Of a DNA stretch of 64,000 bases, positions 8,337 to 16,598 are shown piece after piece. How positions within the stretch are numbered: the stretch's first letter is position 1; each line of letters begins with the position of its first letter. This stretch comes from Poriferisphaera corsica (GTDB lineage Bacteria; Planctomycetota; Phycisphaerae; Phycisphaerales; Phycisphaeraceae), in NCBI RefSeq assembly GCF_007747445.1, contig NZ_CP036425.1, positions 1,020,175-1,084,174 on the forward strand, read 5' to 3'. Both the position numbers and the translations under genes were made by a program. The notes beneath the pieces were generated by a model. It was not told where the DNA came from. It searched no databases and worked only from the letters and a program-made list of their open reading frames with translations.

Positions 8337-8924
8337 ATGAAGAAATATTTGTTAATGGCAATGCTTGTGACAGCAACACTCTGGCTGGGAGGCGCGGAAG
8401 CTTTTGCTGCTTCTGACGCTGGGGGTGATGACAACCTCTTGAAGCCAATGCTGGGCCAATTCGCATGGCAGTTGATCTTGTTCTTGGTTTTGTTTGTGGT
8501 GTTGACCATTTTTGTTTGGCCACCAATCCTGAAAGGTTTGCAGGACCGCGAAGCGAAGATCAAAGGCGATCTTTCCAGTGCTGAAAAAGCTGCTAAAGAT
8601 GCGGCGGGCACGTTGGAAGAATACAAGGCGCAGTTGGCTGACGCACAGAAGAAGGCTCAGGAAGTCATTGAGGAAGGCCGTACTGCGGCGACGAAATTGT
8701 CTGCTGAGTTGAAAACTCAGGCGGAGAGTGAGATTCAGGCGATGCGTGAGCGGGCTGGGGCAGAGATCCGCGGTGCGAAGGAAGAAGCCCTCGCACAGAT
8801 CTACGAGCAGGCTGCGGTGATGAGTACGCAGGTGGCTGGTCAGATCCTTCGTAAAGAGATCAGTGTAGACGATCAACGTGGGTTGATCGATGCGTCACTA
8901 CAGGCATTGAAGGAACGCAACTGA
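8337..8924 (+). CDS. atpF: F-type ATP synthase subunit b with apparent signal peptide
   Basis: The 195-residue peripheral stalk subunit linking F0 to F1. One membrane helix (about 41-60, ending in VWPPIL) is followed by a long charged coiled coil (about 65-170) rich in Ala, Glu, Lys and Gln. The start at 8337 follows AGGTGAG. Before the membrane helix there is an extra N-terminal stretch with the form of a signal peptide (MKKYLLMAMLVTATLWLGG then AEAFAA). This is unusual for subunit b, but such leaders occur in some bacterial lineages. It lies between atpE and atpH as expected. Confidence 0.94.
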   Translation: MKKYLLMAMLVTATLWLGGAEAFAASDAGGDDNLLKPMLGQFAWQLILFLVLFVVLTIFVWPPILKGLQDREAKIKGDLSSAEKAAKDAAGTLEEYKAQLADAQKKAQEVIEEGRTAATKLSAELKTQAESEIQAMRERAGAEIRGAKEEALAQIYEQAAVMSTQVAGQILRKEISVDDQRGLIDASLQALKERN

Positions 8925-8959
8925 TCCTATTCAGCGGTTAGTCATGAAGGATTGAGCCG

Positions 8960-9556
8960 ATGGCATTGAAAAAACAAGAAATGACAGATGCAGTGAGCGA
9001 AGTTTATGCTCGTGCACTGATTGAGATCGCTGAAGAACACGGTGAACTGGATACAGTTGCCGGCGAATTGAACGAGTTGGCTGCTGTGATTGAGCAGGAG
9101 CCGGACATGATGCGGATCATGCGGAATCTTGCGATCAGCAAGCGTGAAAAGGCGGGCTTTATAGAACGCGTTTTTCGTGGCCGATTCAGCGACACGATGT
9201 ACAAGTTCCTGCAGGTGGTGAATGAAAAAGATCGTTTGGTGAGCCTTGCTGGTATGGTGACGGCTTACGATGAGCTGCTTCGTGAAAAGCGCAATGTGGT
9301 GAAGGTTGAAGCGTGGGTCGCTCGTGAGCTTGACTCGTCTGAGATTGACCGTGTTGCACAATCAATTGGCGAATCACTCGGCGGGAAGACCGTCGAGCTT
9401 GAGTTGCAGGTTGATGAGAGCCTGATTGGCGGCTTGAAGATTCGTGTGGGTGACAAGCTCATTGATGCGAGTGTTTCCAGTCAGCTTAATTTGATGCAGC
9501 AACGTCTGGTCAAAGTTGGGCGTGAGAAAGCAAGAGAGGCTGCGGCCACTCTGTAG
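8960..9556 (+). CDS. atpH: F-type ATP synthase delta subunit
   Basis: The 198-residue stator subunit (OSCP-like) that fixes the b stalk to the top of the alpha/beta hexamer. The N-terminal helical domain begins VSEVYARALIEIAEEHG, a typical start for the family. The C-terminal region contains the conserved SLIGGLKIRVGDKLIDASV segment (about 157-175). Length is about 20 residues above the usual size. A Shine-Dalgarno (AGGA) lies upstream and 35 bases separate it from atpF. Confidence 0.95.
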   Translation: MALKKQEMTDAVSEVYARALIEIAEEHGELDTVAGELNELAAVIEQEPDMMRIMRNLAISKREKAGFIERVFRGRFSDTMYKFLQVVNEKDRLVSLAGMVTAYDELLREKRNVVKVEAWVARELDSSEIDRVAQSIGESLGGKTVELELQVDESLIGGLKIRVGDKLIDASVSSQLNLMQQRLVKVGREKAREAAATL

Positions 9557-9643
9557 CAGGCAGATTGCCTGAAATCGTAGATTAAAAGAATCAAGCGACT
9601 ATGCTTGAAATAGAAGATGCCCCTTCAATAAAGAGGCCCATAA

Positions 9644-11179
9644 ATGAAGATTCAAACTGACGAAATTACTGGTGTTATCAAAAAAGAAGTTGAGAACTTT
9701 GGGCACGCGCTCGACGTTGCTCAGATCGGCACGGTCGTCGAAGTCGGCGATGGTATCGCTCGTGTTTATGGCTTGTCAGAAGCCAAAGCTGGCGAGATGC
9801 TCGAGTTCGAGGTCGGTGACGGCGAAGTCGTTCGTGGTCAGGTCATGAACCTTGAAGAAGATATCGTTGGTGCGGTTATCTTCGGTGACTATCTCAAGGT
9901 TAGTGAAGGCATGACGGTCAAAGCGACGGGTGAATTGCTGAGTGTGCCCGTTGGTCCTGGCGTGCTGGGCCGCGTGGTGAACGCACTCGGTGAACCGATC
10001 GATGGTAAAGGCCCGATCCAAGGTGAAGAAACCCGCAAGGTCGATATCATCGCTCCGGGTATTGCTGAACGTCAGCCTGTGACGCAGCCGATGCAGACCG
10101 GTGTTAAAGCGGTGGATTCGATGATCCCGATTGGCCGAGGCCAGCGTGAGTTGATCATTGGTGACCGTAAGACTGGCAAAACTGCAGTCGCGATTGACAC
10201 CATCATCAATCAGAAAAAATATGTCGGCACCGAAGACGAGATGATTTGTATCTACGTCGCTGTCGGCCAGAAAGACTCCACTGTGGCGGGCGTTGTTGAA
10301 CAACTCCGTCAGGCTGGTGCGATGGATTACACCATCGTCGTGAACGCTTCTTCATCAGAAGCTGCTCCACTGCAATACATCGCGCCTTACTCGGGTACTG
10401 CGATGGGTGAGTACTTCATGTGGAAGGGTAAGCACGTTCTGTGCATTTATGATGACCTTTCCAAACAGGCAACGGCTTATCGTCAGTTGTCATTGTTGTT
10501 GAAGCGTCCTCCGGGCCGTGAGGCTTACCCCGGTGATGTTTTCTACCTGCACTCTCGTTTGCTCGAACGTGCAACGAAGCTCTCCGATGAGAACGGCGGC
10601 GGTTCACTGACTGCTCTGCCTGTTATTGAAACGCAAGAAGGCGACGTTTCTGCATACATCCCAACCAACGTGATTTCCATCACCGACGGCCAAATCTATC
10701 TTGAACCAGATCTGTTCTTCGCAGGTGTGCGTCCTGCGATTAACGTGGGCATTTCTGTTTCACGTGTGGGTGGTAATGCTCAGATCAAAGCGATGAAACA
10801 GGTGGCGGGCTCACTGCGTCTTGACCTTGCGGCTTACCGTGAGCTTGAGGCATTTGCTCAGCTCGGTACCGATCTTGATAAGGCAACCCAGTATCAGCTA
10901 GATAATGGTGCGAAGATGGTTGAGCTTCTCAAGCAGCCACAGTTCGTGCCGATGGATGTGATTGATCAGGTCATCCAGATCTTTGCTGCGGGGAACCGCT
11001 TCCTTGATGATGTTAAGTTGGATCAGGTGCAAAAGTTCTCGACTGATCTTGTTGAGTTCTTTAAAACGCAAGGTGCTTCAGTCCGTGAAGAGCTTGCTGA
11101 GAAGAAAGACATCAAGGGGCTTGAGGATAAACTCAAGAACGTGATCAAGGACTTTAAGAATGGCTGGTCTGCCAGCTAA
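9644..11179 (+). CDS. atpA: F-type ATP synthase alpha subunit
   Basis: A 511-residue F1 subunit carrying the non-catalytic nucleotide site. The P-loop GDRKTGKT is at 173-180, and the Walker B region [10 protein letters not shown] lies at about 267-276. The beta-barrel N-domain and C-terminal helical domain have normal length. AAAGAGG precedes the ATG. Unlike the common bacterial order (A-G-D-C), the operon ends here: a strong terminator follows 28 bases later, and no beta or epsilon gene lies in the window. Those genes must lie elsewhere in the genome. Confidence 0.97.
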   Translation: MKIQTDEITGVIKKEVENFGHALDVAQIGTVVEVGDGIARVYGLSEAKAGEMLEFEVGDGEVVRGQVMNLEEDIVGAVIFGDYLKVSEGMTVKATGELLSVPVGPGVLGRVVNALGEPIDGKGPIQGEETRKVDIIAPGIAERQPVTQPMQTGVKAVDSMIPIGRGQRELIIGDRKTGKTAVAIDTIINQKKYVGTEDEMICIYVAVGQKDSTVAGVVEQLRQAGAMDYTIVVNASSSEAAPLQYIAPYSGTAMGEYFMWKGKHVLCIYDDLSKQATAYRQLSLLLKRPPGREAYPGDVFYLHSRLLERATKLSDENGGGSLTALPVIETQEGDVSAYIPTNVISITDGQIYLEPDLFFAGVRPAINVGISVSRVGGNAQIKAMKQVAGSLRLDLAAYRELEAFAQLGTDLDKATQYQLDNGAKMVELLKQPQFVPMDVIDQVIQIFAAGNRFLDDVKLDQVQKFSTDLVEFFKTQGASVREELAEKKDIKGLEDKLKNVIKDFKNGWSAS

Positions 11180-11206
11180 ATCAGGTCTATAAAATAGAAT
11201 CTTCAG

Positions 11207-11240
11207 AACGCTCTGCGAGTAATCGTGGAGCGTTTTTTTT
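11207..11240 (+). terminator. Terminator after atpA
   Basis: AACGCTC (11207-11213) pairs with GAGCGTT (11228-11234), running into eight T. It marks the end of the ATP synthase operon without atpD or atpC. Confidence 0.9.
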
Positions 11241-11346
11241 GCAAGCATGCAGAAGAATTGTGTCGAAATCTCACTTCTGTGGGTATTGTTGCGTTATGAT
11301 TGGTTGGTAGAAAATACACGAACTCGATCAAGATGGAGATTCTGTA

Positions 11347-11607
11347 ATGCTAGAGATGATGAGTATGTTGGCTAATGGTGGGCATGATGCGCTCTCCTTC
11401 TTGCCGGTTTTCGGATGTGCAGCATTCGGTGGATTGATTGGATTACTATTCTTGATCTTTTGGATCTGGATGCTGGTTGATTGCTGCACGAAGCAATTTA
11501 AGAACAATGATAAAGTCATCTGGATTCTGGTCATCATCTTTGCTGGCGGTATTGGGGCGCTGATTTATTTCCTCGTGGGTAGAAATACCGCAATTGAAGA
11601 AAGATAA
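11347..11607 (+). CDS. Small two-helix membrane protein, PLDc_N-like
   Basis: An 86-residue protein with two transmembrane helices (about 27-46 and 57-78). The pattern of W, WMLVDC, a charged loop FKNNDKVIW, then IGALIYFLVGR matches the short membrane domain found at the N-terminus of cardiolipin synthases (PLDc_N type), here as a stand-alone protein. Such proteins have no known enzymatic activity. GGAGA stands seven bases before the ATG. It is monocistronic, between the ATP synthase terminator and a 700-base gap. Confidence 0.8.
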   Translation: MLEMMSMLANGGHDALSFLPVFGCAAFGGLIGLLFLIFWIWMLVDCCTKQFKNNDKVIWILVIIFAGGIGALIYFLVGRNTAIEER

Positions 11608-12331
11608 GGGATGTTGTCGCAGATGTCGTTGGATGGCTACCGTCGGTGCTGCCGATGCGGGTAAACACTAGGCTGGTTTTTTCTTGTAACGCCTGAAGAC
11701 CTGTCTTGATCGCGATAGCGTATAGATGCCTGAAAGATTCGTGCCACTAATGGATACGCATTCGATCTGGCGATGTCAGTTGTTGCGAGGCAGTCTATGC
11801 GGTACTCGAGAATTAAATTGATCATCTCAGTCCTAATTACGTTTGTTATCGTTTATGCAGGTTCGTATCTACTTTTGCCGCACTGATTTGAGTTGCATGC
11901 TGATTATGCTTGGTGGTAGATGTGTTATGGGCCTTCTCGGTCTCTTTATAAGGGCAATATTCATTGATGAGATGAGAAAGCGCCTATTCATAAATTAGAC
12001 TGAATTGGTACTAATCGGATAAAAAATCTAATAAATCTTTTTGTGGAAAGATCTTGTAGCCGATGACATCTACTGTGTTGGAATTATGTGAAAAGATGCG
12101 CGTTATCTACATAGAAACGCTCGATTATGCTATGCTAGAATTGAAAAATAGCTGAAGATATGGGAATTTTATGGTTTTTTCCCGCATATCGGAACAGTTT
12201 CAGCATGCGGTACTTTGGGATGTGGCATGGTGGGCCAAGTGGATTTTAGTCGGTAGCGAAAAAACGTAAAGCCTTCTAAACTACTATATGAGAACGCTAT
12301 TAAAAGTTTGGTTTGGTAAGAAAGTAGGAAC
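11608..12331. other. Long intergenic region, possible gene remnant
   Basis: About 720 bases with no full gene. A short membrane-peptide frame (11797-11886) is noted separately. The right third (about 11930-12330) is AT-rich and should hold the citrate synthase promoter. No RNA gene was recognised. Confidence 0.4.
11797..11886 (+). CDS. Possible 29-residue membrane peptide
   Basis: The frame encodes a basic N-terminus (MRYSRIK) followed by a single hydrophobic helix (LIISVLITFVIVYAGSYLLL). GCGAGG lies about six bases before the ATG. An alternative ATG at 11773 would give 37 residues. Tiny single-helix proteins are common but often missed. It could equally be a leftover from a decayed gene. 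Nothing else supports it. Confidence 0.3.
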   Translation: MRYSRIKLIISVLITFVIVYAGSYLLLPH

Positions 12332-13630
12332 ATGGATAACGCGATCATGACTGATACGGCAAAGATATCGTTCCCTGATGGCCAGGTCTTCGAAGCACCT
12401 GTCAGAATCGGTTCGGAAAAAGAAAAGTCAATCGACATCACGAAATTGCGTGGCGAGACTGGGTATATCACCCTCGACCCTGGCTACCGCAACACCGGCT
12501 CTGTCGCATCTGATATCACATTCATCGACGGTGAGAAGGGTATTCTTCGCTATCGTGGCATCCCCATCGAGCAGCTCGCTGAAAAATCAACCTTCATCGA
12601 GACCGCTCAACTGCTCATCTATGGCGAACTGCCTTCGAAAGATCAGATGGCACGCTTCCGTGAGTTGCTCACGATGGAGCAGAATATTCACGAAGGTCTC
12701 CGTAATGCATTTGATGGCTTCCCCGCTAATGGTCACCCCATGGCGATCCTCTCTGCGATGATCAATGCGGTTTCCTGCTATCACCCAGATATTATGGAAA
12801 TGGAAGATGAGTTCAGCTTCGAAAAAGCTGCTGCTCGTCTGATGGCTAAAGTACGCACCGTTGCGGCAGCTGCCTATAAAACATCCATTGGTCAGCGCAT
12901 CATGTATCCGCGCCCCGACCTCTCATATTGTGCAAACTTCCTGCACATGATGTTCTCGATTCCCCACATGGAGTACTGTCCAGACCCCGACGTTGTGCAG
13001 GCACTCAACCAAATTCTTCTGCTTCATGCAGACCACGAGCAGAACTGTTCAACTTCCACCGTCCGTATGGTTGGCTCATCAGGTGCGAATCTTTTCGCTT
13101 CCTGTTCAGCGGGCGTATGTGCTCTTTGGGGCCCACTTCATGGTGGTGCGAATGTGGCTGTCCTCAAGCAGCTTCGTGAGATTCAACAAAGTGGTGTGAA
13201 TGTTAACGACTACATCGAGAACGTGAAGCAAAACAAGGGCAAGCTCTTTGGCTTCGGTCACGGTGTTTATAAGAACTTCGACCCACGTGCTTTGATTCTC
13301 AAGAAGAGCGCTGACAAGGTGCTCTCTAAGCTCGGCGTGAACGATCCGCTGCTCGACATCGCAAGACGTCTTGAAGAAGCTGCGCTTAACGACGACTATT
13401 TTGTCAGCCGTAAGCTGTATCCAAACGTCGACTTCTACTCCGGGATTATCATGCGTGCGATGGGCATCCCAGTGAACATGTTTACAGTTATGTTTGCTAT
13501 CGGTCGTATGCCAGGCTGGATTGCCAACTGGAAGGAAGTGCAGGATCAGAAGTCCAGCATCTACCGTCCGCGTCAGCTCTTTACCGGCTCAGAACCGCGT
13601 GACTATGTCTCACTAGATGACCGCAGTTAA
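12332..13630 (+). CDS. gltA: Citrate synthase (type II)
   Basis: A 432-residue enzyme condensing acetyl-CoA and oxaloacetate to citrate, the entry step of the TCA cycle. The catalytic triad is visible: His in GPLHGGAN (about 270), His in GFGHGVYKNFDPRA (about 310) and Asp in PNVDFYSG (about 367). The N-terminal beta-rich extension and length match the hexameric, NADH-sensitive type II enzymes; allostery is inferred from this class. GTAGGA stands just before the ATG. It is monocistronic with its own terminator. From this gene on the top strand is C-rich, unlike the ATP synthase genes before it. Confidence 0.96.
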   Translation: MDNAIMTDTAKISFPDGQVFEAPVRIGSEKEKSIDITKLRGETGYITLDPGYRNTGSVASDITFIDGEKGILRYRGIPIEQLAEKSTFIETAQLLIYGELPSKDQMARFRELLTMEQNIHEGLRNAFDGFPANGHPMAILSAMINAVSCYHPDIMEMEDEFSFEKAAARLMAKVRTVAAAAYKTSIGQRIMYPRPDLSYCANFLHMMFSIPHMEYCPDPDVVQALNQILLLHADHEQNCSTSTVRMVGSSGANLFASCSAGVCALWGPLHGGANVAVLKQLREIQQSGVNVNDYIENVKQNKGKLFGFGHGVYKNFDPRALILKKSADKVLSKLGVNDPLLDIARRLEEAALNDDYFVSRKLYPNVDFYSGIIMRAMGIPVNMFTVMFAIGRMPGWIANWKEVQDQKSSIYRPRQLFTGSEPRDYVSLDDRS

Positions 13631-13665
13631 TTAACGTCATCACAAAATAATAGACGATAAGGGTA

Positions 13666-13698
13666 AAGCCCATAGGTCCAGCGCCTATGGGCTTTTTT
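13666..13698 (+). terminator. Terminator after gltA
   Basis: AAGCCCATAGG (13666-13676) pairs perfectly with CCTATGGGCTT (13684-13694), followed by T. Confidence 0.92.
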
Positions 13699-13860
13699 CT
13701 GCTGGGCATCATCTTTCCGCCCTTCTTCTGACTTGATTCATATTTGTACGGAATATCACGTGGTTTTAAGACGTTTGCGTATTGTCCGTATAACGTCTAG
13801 CCAACGATATTCGGATTTATGCGATCAGTATGTTTCATACATAGATTCAATACGGAGTGA

Positions 13861-16572
13861 ATGATGGTCACGACTGCATCTGGGAAAAAGCGAGGATGGT
13901 TTGGCAGATATGTCCATTGGTTGCACACCAAGTGGCCGGCCGGTACCGTCGAAAAACTCCCAGATGTTGCGCCTGATGGCACAACCAATGTCAACGGCCT
14001 TTATGTTGTCGGTGATCTCACCGGCGTACCGCTGCTCAAATTCTCTGCCGACACCGGCGCAAAATCTGTCAAGAACATACTCGCTGATCCTTCATTTCAA
14101 AAACGAACACAGAACGATAACGTCATCGATGTCCTCATCATCGGTGGCGGAGTCTCAGGCTTTGCCGCCGCGATTGAAGCTAAAAAAGCTGGTCTTACCT
14201 ATAAACTTCTTGAAGCTTCTGAAGCTTTTTCGACCATCGTTAACTTTCCCAAAGCCAAGCCGATTTTTACCTATCCCACGGATATGACCCCCGCCGGTGA
14301 TCTTCAATTTCACGAGAAATCTGCGATAAAAGAAGGACTTCTGGAAGATCTAAACGAACAAATCACCGCGCATAATATTGAGCCTACCTATGCTCGTGTC
14401 GAATTCGTCAAAAAAATTCGTGGTGGAATCTTCGAAGCAAAAATGGCGAAAAGCAATGTGACGCACAAAGAGCCCATGGCTGCTGATATCCCCGATATGC
14501 TCAAAGCGCATCGCGTCATTGTCGGCATCGGGCGTTCAGGTAATTTTCGCAAACTCGGTGCGAAAGGTGAAGACCTCGATAAAGTTTATAACCGTCTTTT
14601 CGATCCCAAGGATTTTACAGGCAAAGATGTCGTTGTTGTTGGCGGCGGTGACTCCGCACTTGAAGCAGCCATCGCGCTATCGACCAACGGCGCCAATGTC
14701 TCCGTCAGTTATCGTAAGCCAGAATTTAGTCGTCCTAAGCCCGAGAATGTTGATAAGCTTAATATGCTTGCGTCTAATCCATCATTAGACGTTTCCATTG
14801 AACATCCCACGAGTGAGCGTGTGACCACTGCTTCTGGCTCCTTTATGCGAGAAGATCAAGTCAAGGAAACATGCACACATTGCGGCGCATCACTCGTTGG
14901 TCAACCTACCGAAGGCAACTGCCCCGATTGCGGCCACCATTACCGTAAATTTGAGGGTGCATTGCAACTCATGATGGCCTCTAAGGTCAAAGAAGTCACC
15001 GAGGATTCGATCACGATTACCAACAGCGAAGGACAAGACGAGTCCTTTCATAACGATGCTGTTTTTAGCATGATTGGCCGTGAGCCACCACTTGATTTTT
15101 TTCGCCGCTCGAATGTGCGCATCCGAGGTGAATGGTCAGGCAAATTCATTACCGTTATGATTTTTTTCATTCTTTTTTGCTTTTGGCTTTATCACTGGAA
15201 AGGTGAAAAAGCGATCCCTGCCATCGGTATGCTTCAGAACGTCGGCCAGAAAGTTGAATCCGTCACCGGACTCAACTTCATTGATGAAATCCTGTCCCCC
15301 GATCCCGACTCTATACTCAATCGTTGGTTCGGTAGTATGGAATCCATGATGGGTGATACCATGGGTTCTGTTATGGAAGGCATGAAAGATCAACGCGGAA
15401 CTTTTGGCGTTGTTCTTACTTCAGCTGGCGCGCCTGCTTTCTACTACACACTTGCGTACTCGATCATCGTTGTCACTTTTGGTATCAGAAGAATCAGGCG
15501 AAGACGCACGCCTTACATTAAGACGCAAACCATTTCGCTGATGCTCATACAAACCATACCGTTGTTTATTCTCCCAGAGCTTGTTCTTCCCATCCTTGGT
15601 TACCACGGCTTCTTTGACTCTGGCGCTTCAGCATGGATCGCCGATCAAATCTTTCCGATAGTTGAATACGGTCACGGCCGCGAGTATTGGCGATCTTACG
15701 GATTCATCCTTGCCTGGCCACTCTTCGTTTATAACTGGTTTACGAATGAACCACTTTACGCTTGGCTGCTCATTGGTTTCCTTCAAACTTTTGTGATTAT
15801 TCCGCTTCTCATCTATCGCTTTGGTAAAGGCGCGTACTGTGGCTGGATTTGCTCATGCGGCGCTCTCGCTGAAACTCTCGGCGATATGCAGCGTCATAAA
15901 ATGCCACACGGGCCTAAATGGAATCGACTCAACATGGTTGGGCAATTCATCCTCTGGATTGCCCTTTTCATGCTTTTGCTTCGAATCATTGGTTGGATTT
16001 TTCCCAGCTCCTTTATTGGTGATCTTTTCTACGTCATGTTCACCGGTAAAGTCCACTATGAATCGTGGCCTTTTTTCCTCAAACCAATCGGTCTTCTCCT
16101 TCAGGTCTTTAACTATCAATGGTTCGTCGACCTGCTGCTTGCCGGTGTATTAGGCTATGGCCTCTACTTCATGTATTCCGGTCGTATGTGGTGCCGTTTT
16201 GCCTGCCCGCTTGCCGCGCTCATGCACATCTACGCTCGGTTTACTCAATTCCGCATCCTTTCCGACAAAAAGAAATGTATCTCTTGCAACGTTTGTACTT
16301 CCGTCTGTCATCAAGGCATCGACATTATGAATTTTGCCAATAAAGGCCTTCCTATGGAAGATCCTGAGTGCGTTCGTTGCAGTGCTTGTGTACAAAGTTG
16401 TCCGACAGGTGTCCTCACTTTTGGCCGCATCGATCGACGTACCGGTGTGACCATTGGCAAAGATAAACTCGCCGCCTCGCCCGTTCAGATGGTCGAGATG
16501 TCAGTGAACGGCAAAAAAATGCCGAAACGTGTTGAAGGACTCATGAATCGCGGTAAGAAAATGGATCAATAA
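13861..16572 (+). CDS. Flavoprotein-polyferredoxin membrane fusion (YpdA-like plus NapH/CcoG-like)
   Basis: A 903-residue membrane electron-transfer protein. Residues 41-73 resemble the C-terminal FAD-contact segment of thioredoxin reductases (NGLYVVGDLTGVPLLKF). Residues 89-410 form a pyridine-nucleotide disulfide oxidoreductase domain with two Rossmann motifs (GGGVSG 95-100; GGGDSA 261-266). It carries the TIVNFPKAKPIFTYPTDM region of YpdA-type proteins and no CxxC redox pair. A ribbon-like CTHC (338-341) and CPDC (354-357) is inserted. Several membrane helices follow from about 429. Then come YCGWICSCG (659-667), WCRFACP (777-783) and two 4Fe-4S motifs, CISCNVCTSVC (806-816) and CVRCSACVQSC (837-847). 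The likely role is moving electrons from NAD(P)H via FAD to the Fe-S clusters and a membrane or periplasmic acceptor; the acceptor is unknown. It lies 26 bases before a lipoprotein gene. Confidence 0.88.
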   Translation: MMVTTASGKKRGWFGRYVHWLHTKWPAGTVEKLPDVAPDGTTNVNGLYVVGDLTGVPLLKFSADTGAKSVKNILADPSFQKRTQNDNVIDVLIIGGGVSGFAAAIEAKKAGLTYKLLEASEAFSTIVNFPKAKPIFTYPTDMTPAGDLQFHEKSAIKEGLLEDLNEQITAHNIEPTYARVEFVKKIRGGIFEAKMAKSNVTHKEPMAADIPDMLKAHRVIVGIGRSGNFRKLGAKGEDLDKVYNRLFDPKDFTGKDVVVVGGGDSALEAAIALSTNGANVSVSYRKPEFSRPKPENVDKLNMLASNPSLDVSIEHPTSERVTTASGSFMREDQVKETCTHCGASLVGQPTEGNCPDCGHHYRKFEGALQLMMASKVKEVTEDSITITNSEGQDESFHNDAVFSMIGREPPLDFFRRSNVRIRGEWSGKFITVMIFFILFCFWLYHWKGEKAIPAIGMLQNVGQKVESVTGLNFIDEILSPDPDSILNRWFGSMESMMGDTMGSVMEGMKDQRGTFGVVLTSAGAPAFYYTLAYSIIVVTFGIRRIRRRRTPYIKTQTISLMLIQTIPLFILPELVLPILGYHGFFDSGASAWIADQIFPIVEYGHGREYWRSYGFILAWPLFVYNWFTNEPLYAWLLIGFLQTFVIIPLLIYRFGKGAYCGWICSCGALAETLGDMQRHKMPHGPKWNRLNMVGQFILWIALFMLLLRIIGWIFPSSFIGDLFYVMFTGKVHYESWPFFLKPIGLLLQVFNYQWFVDLLLAGVLGYGLYFMYSGRMWCRFACPLAALMHIYARFTQFRILSDKKKCISCNVCTSVCHQGIDIMNFANKGLPMEDPECVRCSACVQSCPTGVLTFGRIDRRTGVTIGKDKLAASPVQMVEMSVNGKKMPKRVEGLMNRGKKMDQ

Positions 16573-16598
16573 CTCACGATTATCTGAAGGCTGCAATT

